64,000 bases of DNA from Erythrophleum ivorense (taxonomy: Eukaryota; Streptophyta; Magnoliopsida; Fabales; Fabaceae): assembly GCA_026724425.1 (NCBI GenBank), contig JAIUCV010000001.1:19397875-19461874 (forward strand), read 5' to 3'. This document shows, piece after piece, positions 26,701 to 38,155 of this stretch. The stretch's first letter is position 1, and every line of letters starts with the position of its first letter. Below the pieces are notes generated by a model. The model had not been told where the DNA came from. It made no database searches and was given only the letters and a program-made list of their open reading frames with translations. Both the position numbers and the translations under genes were made by a program.

Positions 26701-27012
26701 AGATTTAATTATGAATTTTCAAAATCTATCTTAAAAATTTGAAATCTGGACCCAAAATTGAACATGCATTTTCTGATGCATGGGGCTCCAAATCCAAATT
26801 GCATGAGATATTTTATGATATTTATGACTTGTATAGATGGCCTATGAGTAAAGTATGATGTTTGAAACTTCATGGGGTCCACAAAGGGTAAAAGAAAATA
26901 TTTTAAAGCCCTACGCAACGCATTTATATGCGTTGTTTTGATCAATTTTCTTAATGCATCATGTATAAAGCCCACTAGTGGAAAGTGAGGCTAGAAATAT
27001 TATGGTGTTACA
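23728..27012 (-). mobile_element. Reverse family B LTR-like element
   Basis: The plus strand runs from TGTTATAACATCCG to GGTGTTACA, the reverse of B termini. The GCTATAGC-type array is decayed near the start (23770-23900) and the minisatellite is at 25250-25420. The flanking 5-mers TTGAG and TTTTT do not match, so one end is rearranged or my left boundary is wrong. The left end also touches the right end of family E. No coding capacity is seen. Confidence 0.55.
25250..25420 (-). repeat. LTR minisatellite, reverse copy
   Basis: About five units with the CCAAAAGTC and GTGAGGC words; same array as at 15528-15710. Confidence 0.75.
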
Positions 27013-27020
27013 TTTTTGCT

Positions 27021-27638
27021 CTTCCATACAGAGCTCCTGGTGATGTTGTCCCTGTTACGACACCTAACACATTAGCCTAGTGGGGTTTTATTCTTAGGTC
27101 ACCTCAATCAGTCACAACACAAAAAGCCTTGCCGAAAGGGAGAGTACCACTCTCATTTATATGGACCTAGCCCAAAATCCTCCTATCCGATATAGGGCTT
27201 TACATTTCTGCCCCTTCAAGTTGCACATACGGCTAGGTCGGCTTTGATACCACTTCCATACAGAGCTCCTAGCGATATTGTCCCTGTTACGGCACCCGGC
27301 ACATTGGTCTGGTGGGGCTTTGTTCTTGGGTCACCTCAATTGGTCACAACCCAAAAGGCCTCGCCGAAAAGGAAAGCACCACTCCCATTTATATGGATCT
27401 AGCCCAAGATCCTCCTATTTGATATGGGACTTTACATTTCCACCCCTTTAGGGCCAACTCATCTGCGAGTTACACAAACAGCTAGGTCAGCTCTGATACC
27501 ACTTCCATACAGAGCTCTTGGCGATATTATCCCCATTACGGCACCTGGTACATTGACCTGGTGAGGTTTTATTCTTAGGTCACCTCAATTGGTCACAACC
27601 CAAAAGACCTCATCGAAAGGGACAGTACCACTCCCATT
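27021..27638 (-). mobile_element. Tandem TRIM-like array, three units
   Basis: Three head-to-tail units start at CTTCCATACAGAGCTC: 27021-27252 (232 bp), 27253-27501 (249 bp) and 27502-27638 (137 bp, cut off). Read on the minus strand each complete unit shows TGTAAAG followed by a TATCGGATAGG-like box. This resembles the TCCCACATCGG box at the start of many plant TRIM and copia LTRs. A TGGTATCAAAGCC-like primer site (tRNA-iMet type) and a purine stretch GAAGGGGCAGAAA come before the next TGTAAAG. This is the expected LTR-PBS-short spacer-PPT-LTR order of a terminal-repeat retrotransposon in miniature, repeated in tandem. Unit 1 lacks about 17 bp present in unit 2. The LTR 3' end is not clearly CA, so exact LTR limits are unsure. 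Confidence 0.65.
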
Positions 27639-30600
27639 TGTAACGCTTGGTACATTGTAAAAACACAAAAACGGGCCAATTTGCAAAGCAAATCCTCTGA
27701 GATGAGTGATTCATGGCCAAATAAAATTTGGATAAAATTTTAAATAATAGAAAATGAGGATTTGAGCCTTGAGTTGCCTAAAAATCGGGGTTAGAGTGAT
27801 TCAAAAAATTTATCGAAAGGCCAGTGGCATTTTCGTAAATAAGTGCAATTTTGGAAAAATACCTAAGAGGGATTTTTAAATGAAAATTTTGAGTTGCCCA
27901 GGGTTCTCAGAGGCCCCAAAAATCATGGGAAGTCTCGGGACCGATAAAGTCCCTGCGGTGTACTCTTTCTGACGTCAGTTGACCTAAACTTTAATTGGTT
28001 CGTTTGGGAAGGTTTTAGCTTTGATTTGAGTGATTTCAAAGGCATTTTATTAAATTAGGAACCTAAATTTTATGATGGAAAAGACGGTTCTAAAAAGGAG
28101 CTAAAACAAAGCCAAAACGAAATTGCCATTACGGAAGGGTAAAATTGAAAATAATGGGTTCTTGAATGTTCTAAAGAGTTTCACACTTTTCTCCCTTCTT
28201 CTCCTCTTTAATGAGTATGACCCTTTCTGCATAAAATATAGAAAATCTTCAGCTCTCTTAGGCATACTAAAGGGGGGAGAAAAAGAGGAAGAAAGCCAAG
28301 GAGAAACTAGGTAATTTCATAGATTTTCTTGCTTCATCTTCCTTCAATCTTGTTCTCCTCTCTTCCTCCTTTCTTTCCATGGATTTTTTGAATGATTTGG
28401 TTCTGTTTTGAGGTCAAACTAAGGAGGGAAATTTCATGTTTGGAGAGGAGAAGCTAACTAAGGGAAGAAACATCCAAGAAACTAAGAAAAAACAAGGTAA
28501 AATATCATTCCTATGGTAGCCTCTTCTTGTCCCTTTCTCTTGTATGTTTCTGCCAACCTAGGATGGGGTAGGAGGGGCTGGATTTTGGGCAGAACCAAGG
28601 GAGAAACCTAAGGAAAAGAGTGCAAGGATTAAGAATATGGCAAGAAATTCCAAGAAAAATTAAAGAAAGTTAAGTTAGAAAAGTGTAGTGTTCTTCGAGG
28701 TTTTGTGAAATCTGATTTTATATGAGTAATTTCTTGGCTATTTGAATGTTTCCTTGAGCTCCTAAGACCCTTAGAAACCTTCCCAAGTAGCTCTCCCATC
28801 AAGGAAAATTTTGAAACTCCAAGAAGCCCAAATTCATGCTTGTCTTGGCCAAGAGGGGTTTAATGGGCTAGACTGAGTTTTAATTTGTTCTAACCTTGAT
28901 TTGGGACTCCATATGGCATTAGAAGATGGGAGGAACCATTGAAAAAAATTTAGGAGCCATGGATTAGAAGATGGGATAATAGTGTCCATAATGGTGCTTT
29001 ATGAAGCAGCTTGGTCTTTCAATGGTGCAATTGAATTGATGATGGCTCCAAGGATCTTAAATGAGTCTAAGAAGTCTAGAAATAACAAGAGAATGGAGCC
29101 TAGCACTTGAATGATATGAGTTGCTTCAATAGGCCATTTATAGAACTAATATGTCCATTATGGAACCAAGTGTGTAATAAGTTTCAGTTTAATGTCTTGG
29201 CTTGCTTCAAGTGTGTAATTGTGTGATGTTTGTAATGTCTAGGCCAAGAGAACCCTACTCCGCCCAAGTGCTCTTGTGAAACCAAGGAGGGGAAGGAAAT
29301 TGCAAAGTGAGTTTGCATAAATAAAAAGGTAGCTCTCCACCTTGTTCTCTTGCATTCATGTGTGCATATGTATATGTTGTGTGCTTGTATATGCTCTTGT
29401 GATTTGAGAACATGCCATTTGATGTCTTGAAATTGCATTGGTACCAATGTGTTATCTTGAATGACTATGGTTGTGGAAAGAGCTCATAAGGGTGAGGTGA
29501 TACCAAAAGTCCCTTGATTAAGGTGAGGAGATGCCAAAAGTCTCATGGCATGGGTGAGACAAGGCCAAAAGTCCCTTGAATGGGTGAGGCAAAGTCAAAA
29601 ATCCCTAGACCAAGAGTGAGGCAAATCCAAAAGTCCTATAAATGGGGTGAAGTTAAACCAAAAGTCCTTAGAGCATGAGAGTGATCTTGACATGTGAATG
29701 TGGCATGGAATCTTACTCCCCTTTTCCCCTCATCCTTGAATTGTCTAAGTGGTGTTCCAAGTCAAGGAGATGCAAGCCAAGGACATTGAACATCGTTATT
29801 TTGGTGTATTATGTACTTTAAGTGGCGGTTAAATGTCAAAGTAATGATGTGTGTAATATTTTTGTGATGTAAGACCATAGACAAGTGTAAAATGATGTAT
29901 GAATATGATGTAGACTTATTATGACACTAAATCAATAGCATTGTGCAAATTGGCTCTTGGATGGCTTGATGTAACTATGCATAAATAGATGTTGAAAGAC
30001 CAAAATGAGATGCAAATGGTTTGGGACCATTTGGGCAGCTCCCACAAGTCTTAAACATGCTTTTAAACTTGCCCAAAAGGTGCCAAGACCCAAGGGAAGC
30101 CAAATGGCAATTTTGGTACCCTATGTGGAGCCAAAAGTAACCAAAATGGAACTCTATATCACTTTTTAGCTAAATGATTTATTCTTGATTTCAGATTTGG
30201 CATGCTATTAGAATATGTTGAGAGACTTTTGAGAAGCTAAAGATTATAATTTTTGGAGATCTATAGAATATTTGATGATTTTTCAAAGTTGCCCAAAATT
30301 CTTGAAATGGTCTGATGCACTGTTACATTGGGTCCAAAATTATTTCCTGTCACATGAGGCTCACATGAAGTCCAATTGCCATGAAATTTTATAAGCAGAA
30401 ACTAGAGGTTATAAGTGACTTGTACCAACTAGAATCACCCCATTTGGATGTCTAGAGAGGAGGATATGATTTTTCAAAGATTCAGTCCAGTGTTAGGCGT
30501 CCAACCAGACCTTAGTCATTGTTTGATCAAAATTCAGGGTCTGGGCGAGCTTGAAATGGTCTGGAGTGATTTTTCCCTTCTAGCTAACATCCTTAGATTT

Positions 30601-31144
30601 CTAGATTTGTATTATTCACTCAAATTTTAATTTTTTAGAATTAATTGAGCATTTTTTAAATTCATATCAGTAAACTATGATAGCATCAGGACCCAATCCA
30701 ACCTCTAGACTATGTCACATGTCAAACACTCTATACGTGGGATGTTATGACTTGTAAATATTCTTAGCATGAATCCCAAGCTTTCCAGAATAACCAAGAT
30801 TACATGATTTTGATTTTGCTAGATTTAGTTATGATTTTTCAAAGTTTTGGACAGAATGGGAGCAAATTTGGTCGAAATTCAATAAGTTCAATTTATGCTC
30901 CATTTCAGTTTCCTTGGCTCATGAGCAAGATTTTATGATGCAAATGAGTAGTAATGATGTATTTAACTATAAGGATGCATGGTATAAACCCACACGGTTC
31001 AGGTGACACTAATTGTAAATTTTTAAGCATGATGTAACGTAATTAAATCCATTATTGTTAGTTCCTTTTCCATGTGCTCTTATGAACATGATGATATGGA
31101 GCTTATGAATGCCAAGAATGGGGCTAGATATTTATGATATTACA
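27639..31144 (-). mobile_element. Reverse family C LTR-like element (3506 bp)
   Basis: The plus strand starts TGTAACGC and ends GATATTACA, and the internal order matches the reverse C copy 43627-47006, including the minisatellite (29485-29675) and the 'gtcacat...' block near the end. The flanks CCATT and TAAAC do not form a TSD. The left neighbour is the cut TRIM unit and the right neighbour a headless B copy, so the locus was rearranged after insertion. Confidence 0.6.
29485..29675 (-). repeat. LTR minisatellite, best-preserved copy
   Basis: Six units of about 32-36 bp, each with CCAAAAGTCC and GGGTGAGGC-like words. Confidence 0.8.
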
Positions 31145-32409
31145 TAAACCATTCACAATTACACAACACATGATTTTCATATCATGAATATCATATCAAT
31201 GCCAAGAATAAGCTCTAGGGACTTTTGGTCTACCCTTACCTAATTTTTGGAATTTTTGGATTGGCCTCACCCTTGGTTTAGGGACTTTTGGCTCCGCCTC
31301 ACCCCTCTCAAGGGACTTTTGGCATTACCTCACTCGAGCGATTTTCACAACTCAAAACATAAACATATTGGTACCAATGTATCAAGGCAACATCGAATAG
31401 CGGGTTTCACAATACAAGCATATACACAAATATACAATGACTATTATACATCCAAGAATGTAACAAAAAAGAATGGAAAGCTACCTTATAAGCCAACACA
31501 AGTCTTTCCTTTCAATTTCTCTTCTCTCTTCTTGGTCTCACAATCACAACTAAATGGAGCTGCTTCTTTTGAGCCTAGACACAACAAATAACATGGAATT
31601 AAACTCTTATAACTCAAATAAACACTCACAAGCTAAGAGGCTCTTCATCAAGGCAAACCCTACTAAATATGTAAGAAATTAGGGGTTCTCTCTCTCCATA
31701 ATTTCACTAACTCTTTTTCTCCTTTCTTTGCATTTCTCAACTTATCACACTCTAATTCAAGGATCTTTTACTTGCTCTAGGTCAGACTTCCTTCCTCTCT
31801 CAAGCCCTCAAGTTTGTAGAACCAACATACTCAAGAAAAGTAAGGGGAGAAGATGCAATAAAATGGAAAGAAGTTATCTTAAATAAAGCTCTTTACAAGA
31901 GGCTCTTCCTTTGCATAAATCTTCTCCTCAAATCCTTACACTTCCCCCTCTGACTTAGGCCCAAAACAAAGCCAACTCAATAACCAAAACCATAGAAAGA
32001 GAAGGCAAAGAGAAAAGAACAAAATTCTAAGAAGAAAAGCTATGAAAATCTCAAGTTATTCTTATCTTTTTCTTGTTCTTCCTTCCTTCTCTAGGTCTCT
32101 CTCTCTCTCTCTCCACAGTCCTTTTCTCTATTTTGGTCGAAGTCTAAGTCAGTTAGAAGGAAAGAGGAAGGTTTAGACTCTTTAAGAAGCAAAATTCTTT
32201 TTTTCATGTTTTTTTGGACTGACCCTCGCTATAGCGAAGAATAACCCTTGCTACCCTCTAGTTTTTGCATGAGATGCTTGAACTCGCTATAGCTAGAAGT
32301 ATTCTCACTATAGCGAACAGGCACTCTCGCTATAGCTAGGCCATTTCTCGCTATAGCTAGCAGATTTAGAAAATTTCAAGACTTCAATTTTTTTTTTCTG
32401 GTTGTTACA
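31145..32409 (+). mobile_element. Family B LTR-like element, 5'-truncated
   Basis: This matches the 3' part of B: minisatellite 31205-31330, a microsatellite-rich pyrimidine block (32090-32115), palindrome array 32222-32360 and the closing GTTGTTACA. The 5' half is absent. The right flank AGACC has no partner. Sequence after 32409 is forward C. Confidence 0.65.
32222..32360. repeat. Palindromic octamer array in family B
   Basis: Several TCGCTATAGC words, shorter than in the complete copies; preceded by a CTTTAAGAAG box near 32180. Confidence 0.75.
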
Positions 32410-32852
32410 AGACCAACCCTCAGTCCTTCTTTTCCTTAATTCATTTTTATCATCGAAAAGTTCATTCATACTCATTTTAGCATGTTCAGCTCAAGGAATA
32501 TACAAAATCTTCATAGGACTCGAATTGACAGCATGCATATAAACTCTACACTAACTTCAAAAATTTATAATTAATTCTAGAAAATTCCAAATTATACAAA
32601 TAACGAATTTCTAGAAAGATTAGGATGTCCTTTAATTTCCATAAAACTTTCACATCAAAACAAGATCATTTAGCCCATAAAAGCTAATGGAACAATAATA
32701 GGAGTTTGTTTCTATTACTGCAGCAAACATACAACTTTAAAAATTCATATCTTCCTGTACAGAGCTCCAAATTGAATGCTCTCATTGGCTATGGAAAGTT
32801 TATGATCTACATGCATGTAAAATTTCATGAGCATTACACTTCATTTGACCCA

Positions 32853-35394
32853 TGATAAGTATGATTTTTTTTACATTTTATTTTCCTTAGCTTAAGCATT
32901 TTAATAGTTAAACGAGGCTTAATGGATTTACTTAGATGGATAATTGATTTTAGTAGCCATTTGTGCGCTCAAGGAAATTATTTACAAGATTTTAGAATTT
33001 TAATGCATAAAGTTCTTTAAATGATTTTGTGAATTTTTCTATTGAATTGTTCTTACTATTTGTGCAGATTTTTTGTTGGGCAATGGGAATTTTAAGGATG
33101 GAAATTAATTTAAAAAATGATTGAAGCTTCATGATTGAATCAAGAGCTAAACAACATATGAGAAGCTATGTGATTCATGAAGGGAAACAAAGCCATGCAT
33201 GTAGGGGCAGCAGCTAAACAGAAATAAAGCTAATGTGGGGGAAGAACACATGCACAAAAACAGAGAAGGAAGTTACGAGTTTGTAGGAAGGTGAGAGACT
33301 CAATGGTTCTACTGAGGAGCAGGAAGGAATGAATAGAGCAAGAAAATGAAGAAGAGAAGAGCTGGATAGAATGTGGAATGAGATGCAGAATCATTTACTC
33401 GTACAGCAGCTAAAGAAGAGACTTGATACTTTGAAAAGAAGAAGAAGCTGGAAGCACTACAACCATTAAGGAGCTTGGAAGCCACGAGGAAGTAGCTCGG
33501 GTTTGAAAGCTCAAGTTCTAGTTGCATGTGAGTAAAATAGAGGAAGAAGCAGAGTATAAGCCCCAGGTCTTTTATGAACGAAGAGAAGCAAAGTTAAACA
33601 TTGAACTGAACCGTGCATGAAGCTAGGAGAGTGTAAGCCATGTTCTCCTTCAGCAACACAAAGCTACTGGTTCACAAGAGAGGAGAAAGAAATGCTACGG
33701 GCTAGACAAAGAAGCATGCACACAACAGCTCGTGTGAACAGTAGCTGGAGCTGAGCAAATAAACACGTTACAACGCTGAGTAGAACGTGCATGGAGAAGA
33801 GAAAATAATACGTGTAGAACACGTGGAAGAATGTGAGCTCTAGCTTGAGAAGGAACTAGCCATGTTTCTGGTTGAGAAACGAAGGAAGAAAGCCATGGGT
33901 TTGGAGAACACTAAGAGGAAGCAACACGAGATATGAAAGAAGCTACACATGCATGCAGAAATGGAGAAAAGCACGTGATGAAGCTCGAGTTTAGGCACTG
34001 CGAACAGAAGCTTTGAGCTGGAGATTTAAGAGAGGAAGTGAAGCTTCTGAACAAGGAGAAGTAACATGATGAGCAGAAGAAGCCTGATCTGCACGAATAA
34101 GCAGAAAAGCCACAGGTACAGAGCTGGGATGAAGGCAGGACGATGGAAGACGCTGAAAATGGAGGCAGAGATGAATGACTAATTCATCTATTCACTTCGT
34201 TGGACTTCACACAGAGAATGCTGGAAAGAAGGAAGCTTTGAGCTGAAAAACCACGTAAGATGAAGCAACGAGCTGAACTGGGAGCTGGCGCAATAAAAAT
34301 AAGAAAATCACGTTGGGGCCCACCAATACATACACACATCCATGAGCTGGGCAATGGCTGAGCACGTGAAATCATTAAAAGAATCACATGTGAGAAGAGG
34401 CAAGGGCGGAGCAGATGATTTCATTCATTTTTCATCGCACGCTGTAATTCATTCACTCATTCCATCCATTCGCACGCCCCCATCGTCTAGCATCTCCATC
34501 CCCATCTCTTTCCACCCTAAAATGAAGTTTTAATCTCCATCTGTGGCTAGTTAGGAGGAAGATCCTTGGTGCAAGCTTGAATCCATGGAGAAGAACTCAA
34601 AATTTTGGCTAAGATTTCTTTAATTTCCTACACTTTTTCTGTTTCAAATATTGTCTTGGTTAAGTTGTATTTGATAGAGAATTTGTGTAATTATAATTAG
34701 TGACTGGTTAGACACTAATTAAGAAACCTTTTTGTTAATTAATTGATTGGATTGGACACTGATTTTTCATTATTTTCTAATTTTCCATGTGTGCCTCGAA
34801 GGTGTTCGATGAAATGCATGAATGAAATTATGTGCTTGAATGTTAAATTTGAGAGTTCCTTAGTGTTTAGTTGATTAATTAAACATCTTTGGATGATAAT
34901 TCAAAGGGCTAATTAATTAGTTAATTAATCAAATTGGGTGTTTATTGATCTTAAATACAAGAATTAATAATTTAATGCGGGGTTGAGGTTTTAATTCAAC
35001 ATTAGATCATTAATCTCTTGATTCTTGCGTGGTAACTCAAGATACAATTGCCATGAACACAATTAGGGACTTTTAGGCCATAATTAATCACAATTGGATT
35101 AGGATAAGGATAGTGAATACCAAGGGATGATTCCAAAGCTAGTCACAAGACCATTCTCCACCCACAATTCATATAATTAGGTAGCAATTAGGAATTTTGA
35201 TTCAATTTAGTTTTAGGTTAGTTTAATTCAATCAAAAACCCTCCTTAGTTTAGAAATTTTTAGAGTCTTTTAATATTTGGAAAACTCAATTAAACATTGA
35301 ATTCCAATTTCAAGGGAGATGACCTAGGTTGTGCCACTAATTGCATATTTTACCAATCTAGTTTTATTTTGAGGGTTGTGCGACGAGCCTCTCA
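32853..35394 (+). repeat. 5' LTR of Athila-like element
   Basis: It runs from TGATAAG to GCCTCTCA, followed at once by the PBS region. Compared with the 3' LTR it lacks a 12-bp duplication-like stretch near the position matching 41000. Many short minus-strand open frames here (for example 33309-33527) recur in the 3' LTR and have no recognisable product. Confidence 0.93.
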
Positions 35395-35399
35395 AAATT

Positions 35400-35417
35400 T
35401 GGCGCTGTTGCCAGGGA
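35400..35417 (+). other. Primer-binding site, tRNA-Asp type
   Basis: TGGCGCTGTTGCCAGGGA starts 5 bp after the LTR. It matches 16 of 18 bases of the complement of the plant tRNA-Asp 3' end (TGGCGCCGTTGCCGGGGA); the two differences are both transitions (C to T, G to A). Confidence 0.9.
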
Positions 35418-36921
35418 ATTGGATTCTCAATTGTTTGAAAAAGTTTTCTAAGTGTTTTAGCTCTATTTTTGTTCTATTTTGGTTTAATTTTTGTTCTGTT
35501 TTGAGTTTGGAATTGGGTAATTTCAGTGTTCTGCATCAAGTGCCCTGCTTGCTGGAATTTTTGTTTGAAGTGCCCAAAAAATTCTCAAACTTTGTTTTCC
35601 ATGGTTTTTGGGTGTTTTGAGCAAAAGTAATAGTATAACTATTTGGTGCACCATTTTTTGGCCAAATTCTATCGTTTGAGGCATTTTTCGAATTTTTTAG
35701 TATTCTTTTCGAATTTTTTTAGGAATTTTTCAATTTTTCTAGAATTAATTTCTTATTTTTTTTGTGAGTTTTTTGTGTGTCATTAATCTTTGTTTAGGAG
35801 TGTTTTTGATAGTTAGGTAAGTTTTAGCTTCATTTGATTTTTATTTTCTTGAATTAGAATTAATTTTAGTTAAAATTTGTTAGTGAATTATTTTTGTGTT
35901 GAAATTAATTGTGCTTCTCTTTTTTTGTTTTTTTTTTGCTTTGCTTTGAATGGATCATTATTATTCTAATCAAGGTGTATATGATTCTTGTGAAGAGCAT
36001 AGGATTTCTCAGAAGTTGGATGAAGCCATGTCAATACTTCAAGGTCTTCTTGAACGACAAAGACAAGAATGGCAAGCACAACAATATCAATAAGTCCAAC
36101 AACCATTCTACCAATCACACCATCATTCTTATGAAGTTTACCCCAACTACCAGTCATACCATAACTTCCGTAGGCAAGAGCCAGAGTATCATAATTATAA
36201 TTATCATGAGGGGTATATGCAACAAGAGATCCCAAGGGAACCAAGTTGGGAAGAGCAGCTAATGGAAGCTTGTATTATTCAAAACCAACAATTGGAGCAA
36301 ATGGTCTAATAGGGAACTGAATGGTTGCAACTCTAAGATCAATAAATGATGGATAACCTCATGACAGATTCAAGATTTCAAATGAATCAACCCACTTCAA
36401 GTGCTACTGAATTAATTGAAGAGCAAATTAGAAGGGAATGTATAGAGGAGGAAGAATCCTATTCATTGGGTAATATCCTTCCATCTTCTAATATTTTGCA
36501 ATTTGTTGGAACTGAATCTAGTTTTCTTGATAGCACTATGACTACTGATGCATACAATGTTATTGATTCTGAATTGCATGATGATGATGTTGATGAGGAA
36601 ATTGTTGTTGAATCTCCTGATTTAGTTGATTCATTGAGCAAAATTAATACATTTGTTGACGTTCATGAATCCTTGTATACTGATGCACTTGGAATTTCTA
36701 TTCCTAGCTGTGACCATAGTGATGAATGCATGTTTGAACCAATTAATGAATCTCTTAAGTCTAGAGTAGTAGATAAGTGTGGGGGTGACCTAGAATGTAA
36801 TGATCATTCTGTTCCTAGTGTGGAATTGGTTGATAAGTCTGTTGATGATGCATCTTTTGAGTTTAGGGACAACATGCCATTTGGACCATGTGACATAGTT
36901 GATTTGGATGCATCTCTTGGT

Positions 36922-36957
36922 TGTGTATGTGCTGGATTCACTATATGTGATGAATGC
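36922..36957 (+). other. CxC-x5-CxxC motif, copy 1
   Basis: Codons for Cys at 36922, 36928, 36946 and 36955; downstream residues QINSFIETSEFL. The spacing could bind a metal ion, but this is inference. Confidence 0.7.
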
Positions 36958-37134
36958 TCTCAAATTAATTCTTTCATTGAGACTAGTGAGTTCCTCACAT
37001 ATACTAATCAACATGATTCCTCACTGGCATGTAATGATGTGACTGATGAAACAGTGAAAGTAGCATGTGATAATGATATAGACATTGAAATTGTTAAGCA
37101 GCTTGTTATTGATGAATCAAACTTGACTCTTAAA

Positions 37135-37170
37135 TGCTTATGTGATGATATGCATACATGTCCTATCTGT
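37135..37170 (+). other. CxC-x5-CxxC motif, copy 2
   Basis: Codons for Cys at 37135, 37141, 37159 and 37168, downstream residues EINEFLESDKF. It lies exactly 71 codons after copy 1, consistent with an internal duplication. Confidence 0.7.
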
Positions 37171-38124
37171 GCTGAGATTAATGAGTTTCTGGAGTCTGAT
37201 AAGTTTGTTAAATCTGTGGAATCTTTTGTTTGCACTAAAATTGTTGATGAGATTGATTCTTCTAATCATGCTAGTATTGATGAGGGCATGCATAGTGATA
37301 CTATTGATATTGAATACCCTATTGATCCTTGTACTCTTGTTGATACTGGTGAGAGACTAGATTTTGTTATTGATCATTGTTTAGAATCTTGTGAGCCTGT
37401 TGATGTCTCTTTGGTCAGGGAAGATGCTGTTTCTATTGTTGAGAGTCCGAAACAAATTCTTGAAGTTGGTGAGCTAATTCCCAACAATCAATAGACTCTC
37501 CCAGCTAAGAAAAAGCAACTGTCAGACACTTTAAACTTAAAGGACTGTGAGAAGTTACAATTTGACTTGTCTGTAGATGCAATGACTCTTACTGATGGGA
37601 GTTCAATAGATTTTATTGGCTTTGATAGATTTCTAGAGAGTTTAGAGTCTAGTATTTTTAAATTTGATTTTAAATATTCTTTCTTTAGTCTTAAATGTTT
37701 TAACTTTGATTTTCCTTCTTTCACTGCTTGTGAATGTGCTGAATTTGACTTTCTAAAACTACTGATGGTTGAGGAAGTCCATGAGTCAACACTGCGTGAT
37801 CAATCAAAATGCTTTAAAGTAATGAAACTTAAATTTGTCCAATTGAGAAGGAATAAAGTAGTTTTAATTCTTGTTTTTGATACTTATGATTAGTTAGTCT
37901 TTGATAAAGTTCTTTTTAGTTTTTCTTTTTCTTTTCTACATTACAGTTTATTTTGTTTCTACTTTGTAGGTAATAATAGGTTGCTAACCAGCTAAATGGG
38001 AATCTGAGCCTACCTTGAGATCTTTAATTCAAGTTCATCCAGTTGTACTCTCTCCTTTCACTCTCTTTATATTGTGTTGTTTATCTTTTTATTGGATTGT
38101 GTGCTGACATTGAGGACAATGCAA

Positions 38125-38155
38125 TATTTAAGTGTGTGGGGGGGGGGGGGGAAAG
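38125..38155 (+). other. Internal polypurine-tract-like sequence
   Basis: TTTAAGTGTGT followed by a run of 14 G and GAAAG resembles the true PPT before the 3' LTR (GTTTAAGTGTGGGGGAATT) but lies 1.25 kb upstream, just after the broken frame. It may be a second priming tract or a remnant of an older 3' end. Confidence 0.55.

Larger units (their letters stand above)
35950..37893 (+). pseudogene. Broken element-encoded frame, Gln-rich then acidic with Cys motifs
   Basis: A single reading frame runs 648 codons from ATG 35950 to TAG 37891. It is interrupted by stops at 36091 (TAA), 36307 (TAA), 36310 (TAG), 36334 (TAA), 36343 (TAA) and 37492 (TAG). The longest uninterrupted stretch is 36346-37494 (382 codons), the next 37567-37893. 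The N-terminal third is rich in Gln, Tyr and His (a possible coiled coil around codons 20-45 with LDEAMSILQ). The middle is strongly acidic (Asp/Glu runs such as DDDVDEE). It has two copies of CxC-x5-CxxC, at 36922-36957 and 37135-37170, each followed by INxF.ES-type residues. It lies where gag would start but has no CCHC knuckle or enzyme motif. I do not recognise a named family; it may be a gag-derived or accessory product of a non-autonomous lineage. Confidence 0.75.

Noticed and set aside
23728..27012. Exact TSD for the reverse B copy
   Set aside because: The flanks TTGAG and TTTTT do not match in any nearby register.
27021..27638. Cassandra-type element or 5S rRNA array
   Set aside because: The 240-bp tandem units suggested it, but the conserved 5S internal promoter sequence is absent.
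29485..29675. CRISPR-like array
   Set aside because: The units are adjacent and degenerate, lack unique spacers of constant length, recur in many copies of a plant repeat family, and there are no cas genes.
36346..37494. 382-codon ORF as a host gene
   Set aside because: It lies between two matching LTRs with PBS and PPT, and the frame continues on both sides through stop codons, so it belongs to the retrotransposon.
38138..38151. Poly-G run as a sequencing artefact
   Set aside because: It could be length-inaccurate, but its context TTTAAGTGTG matches the true PPT of the same element, so it is kept as PPT-like.
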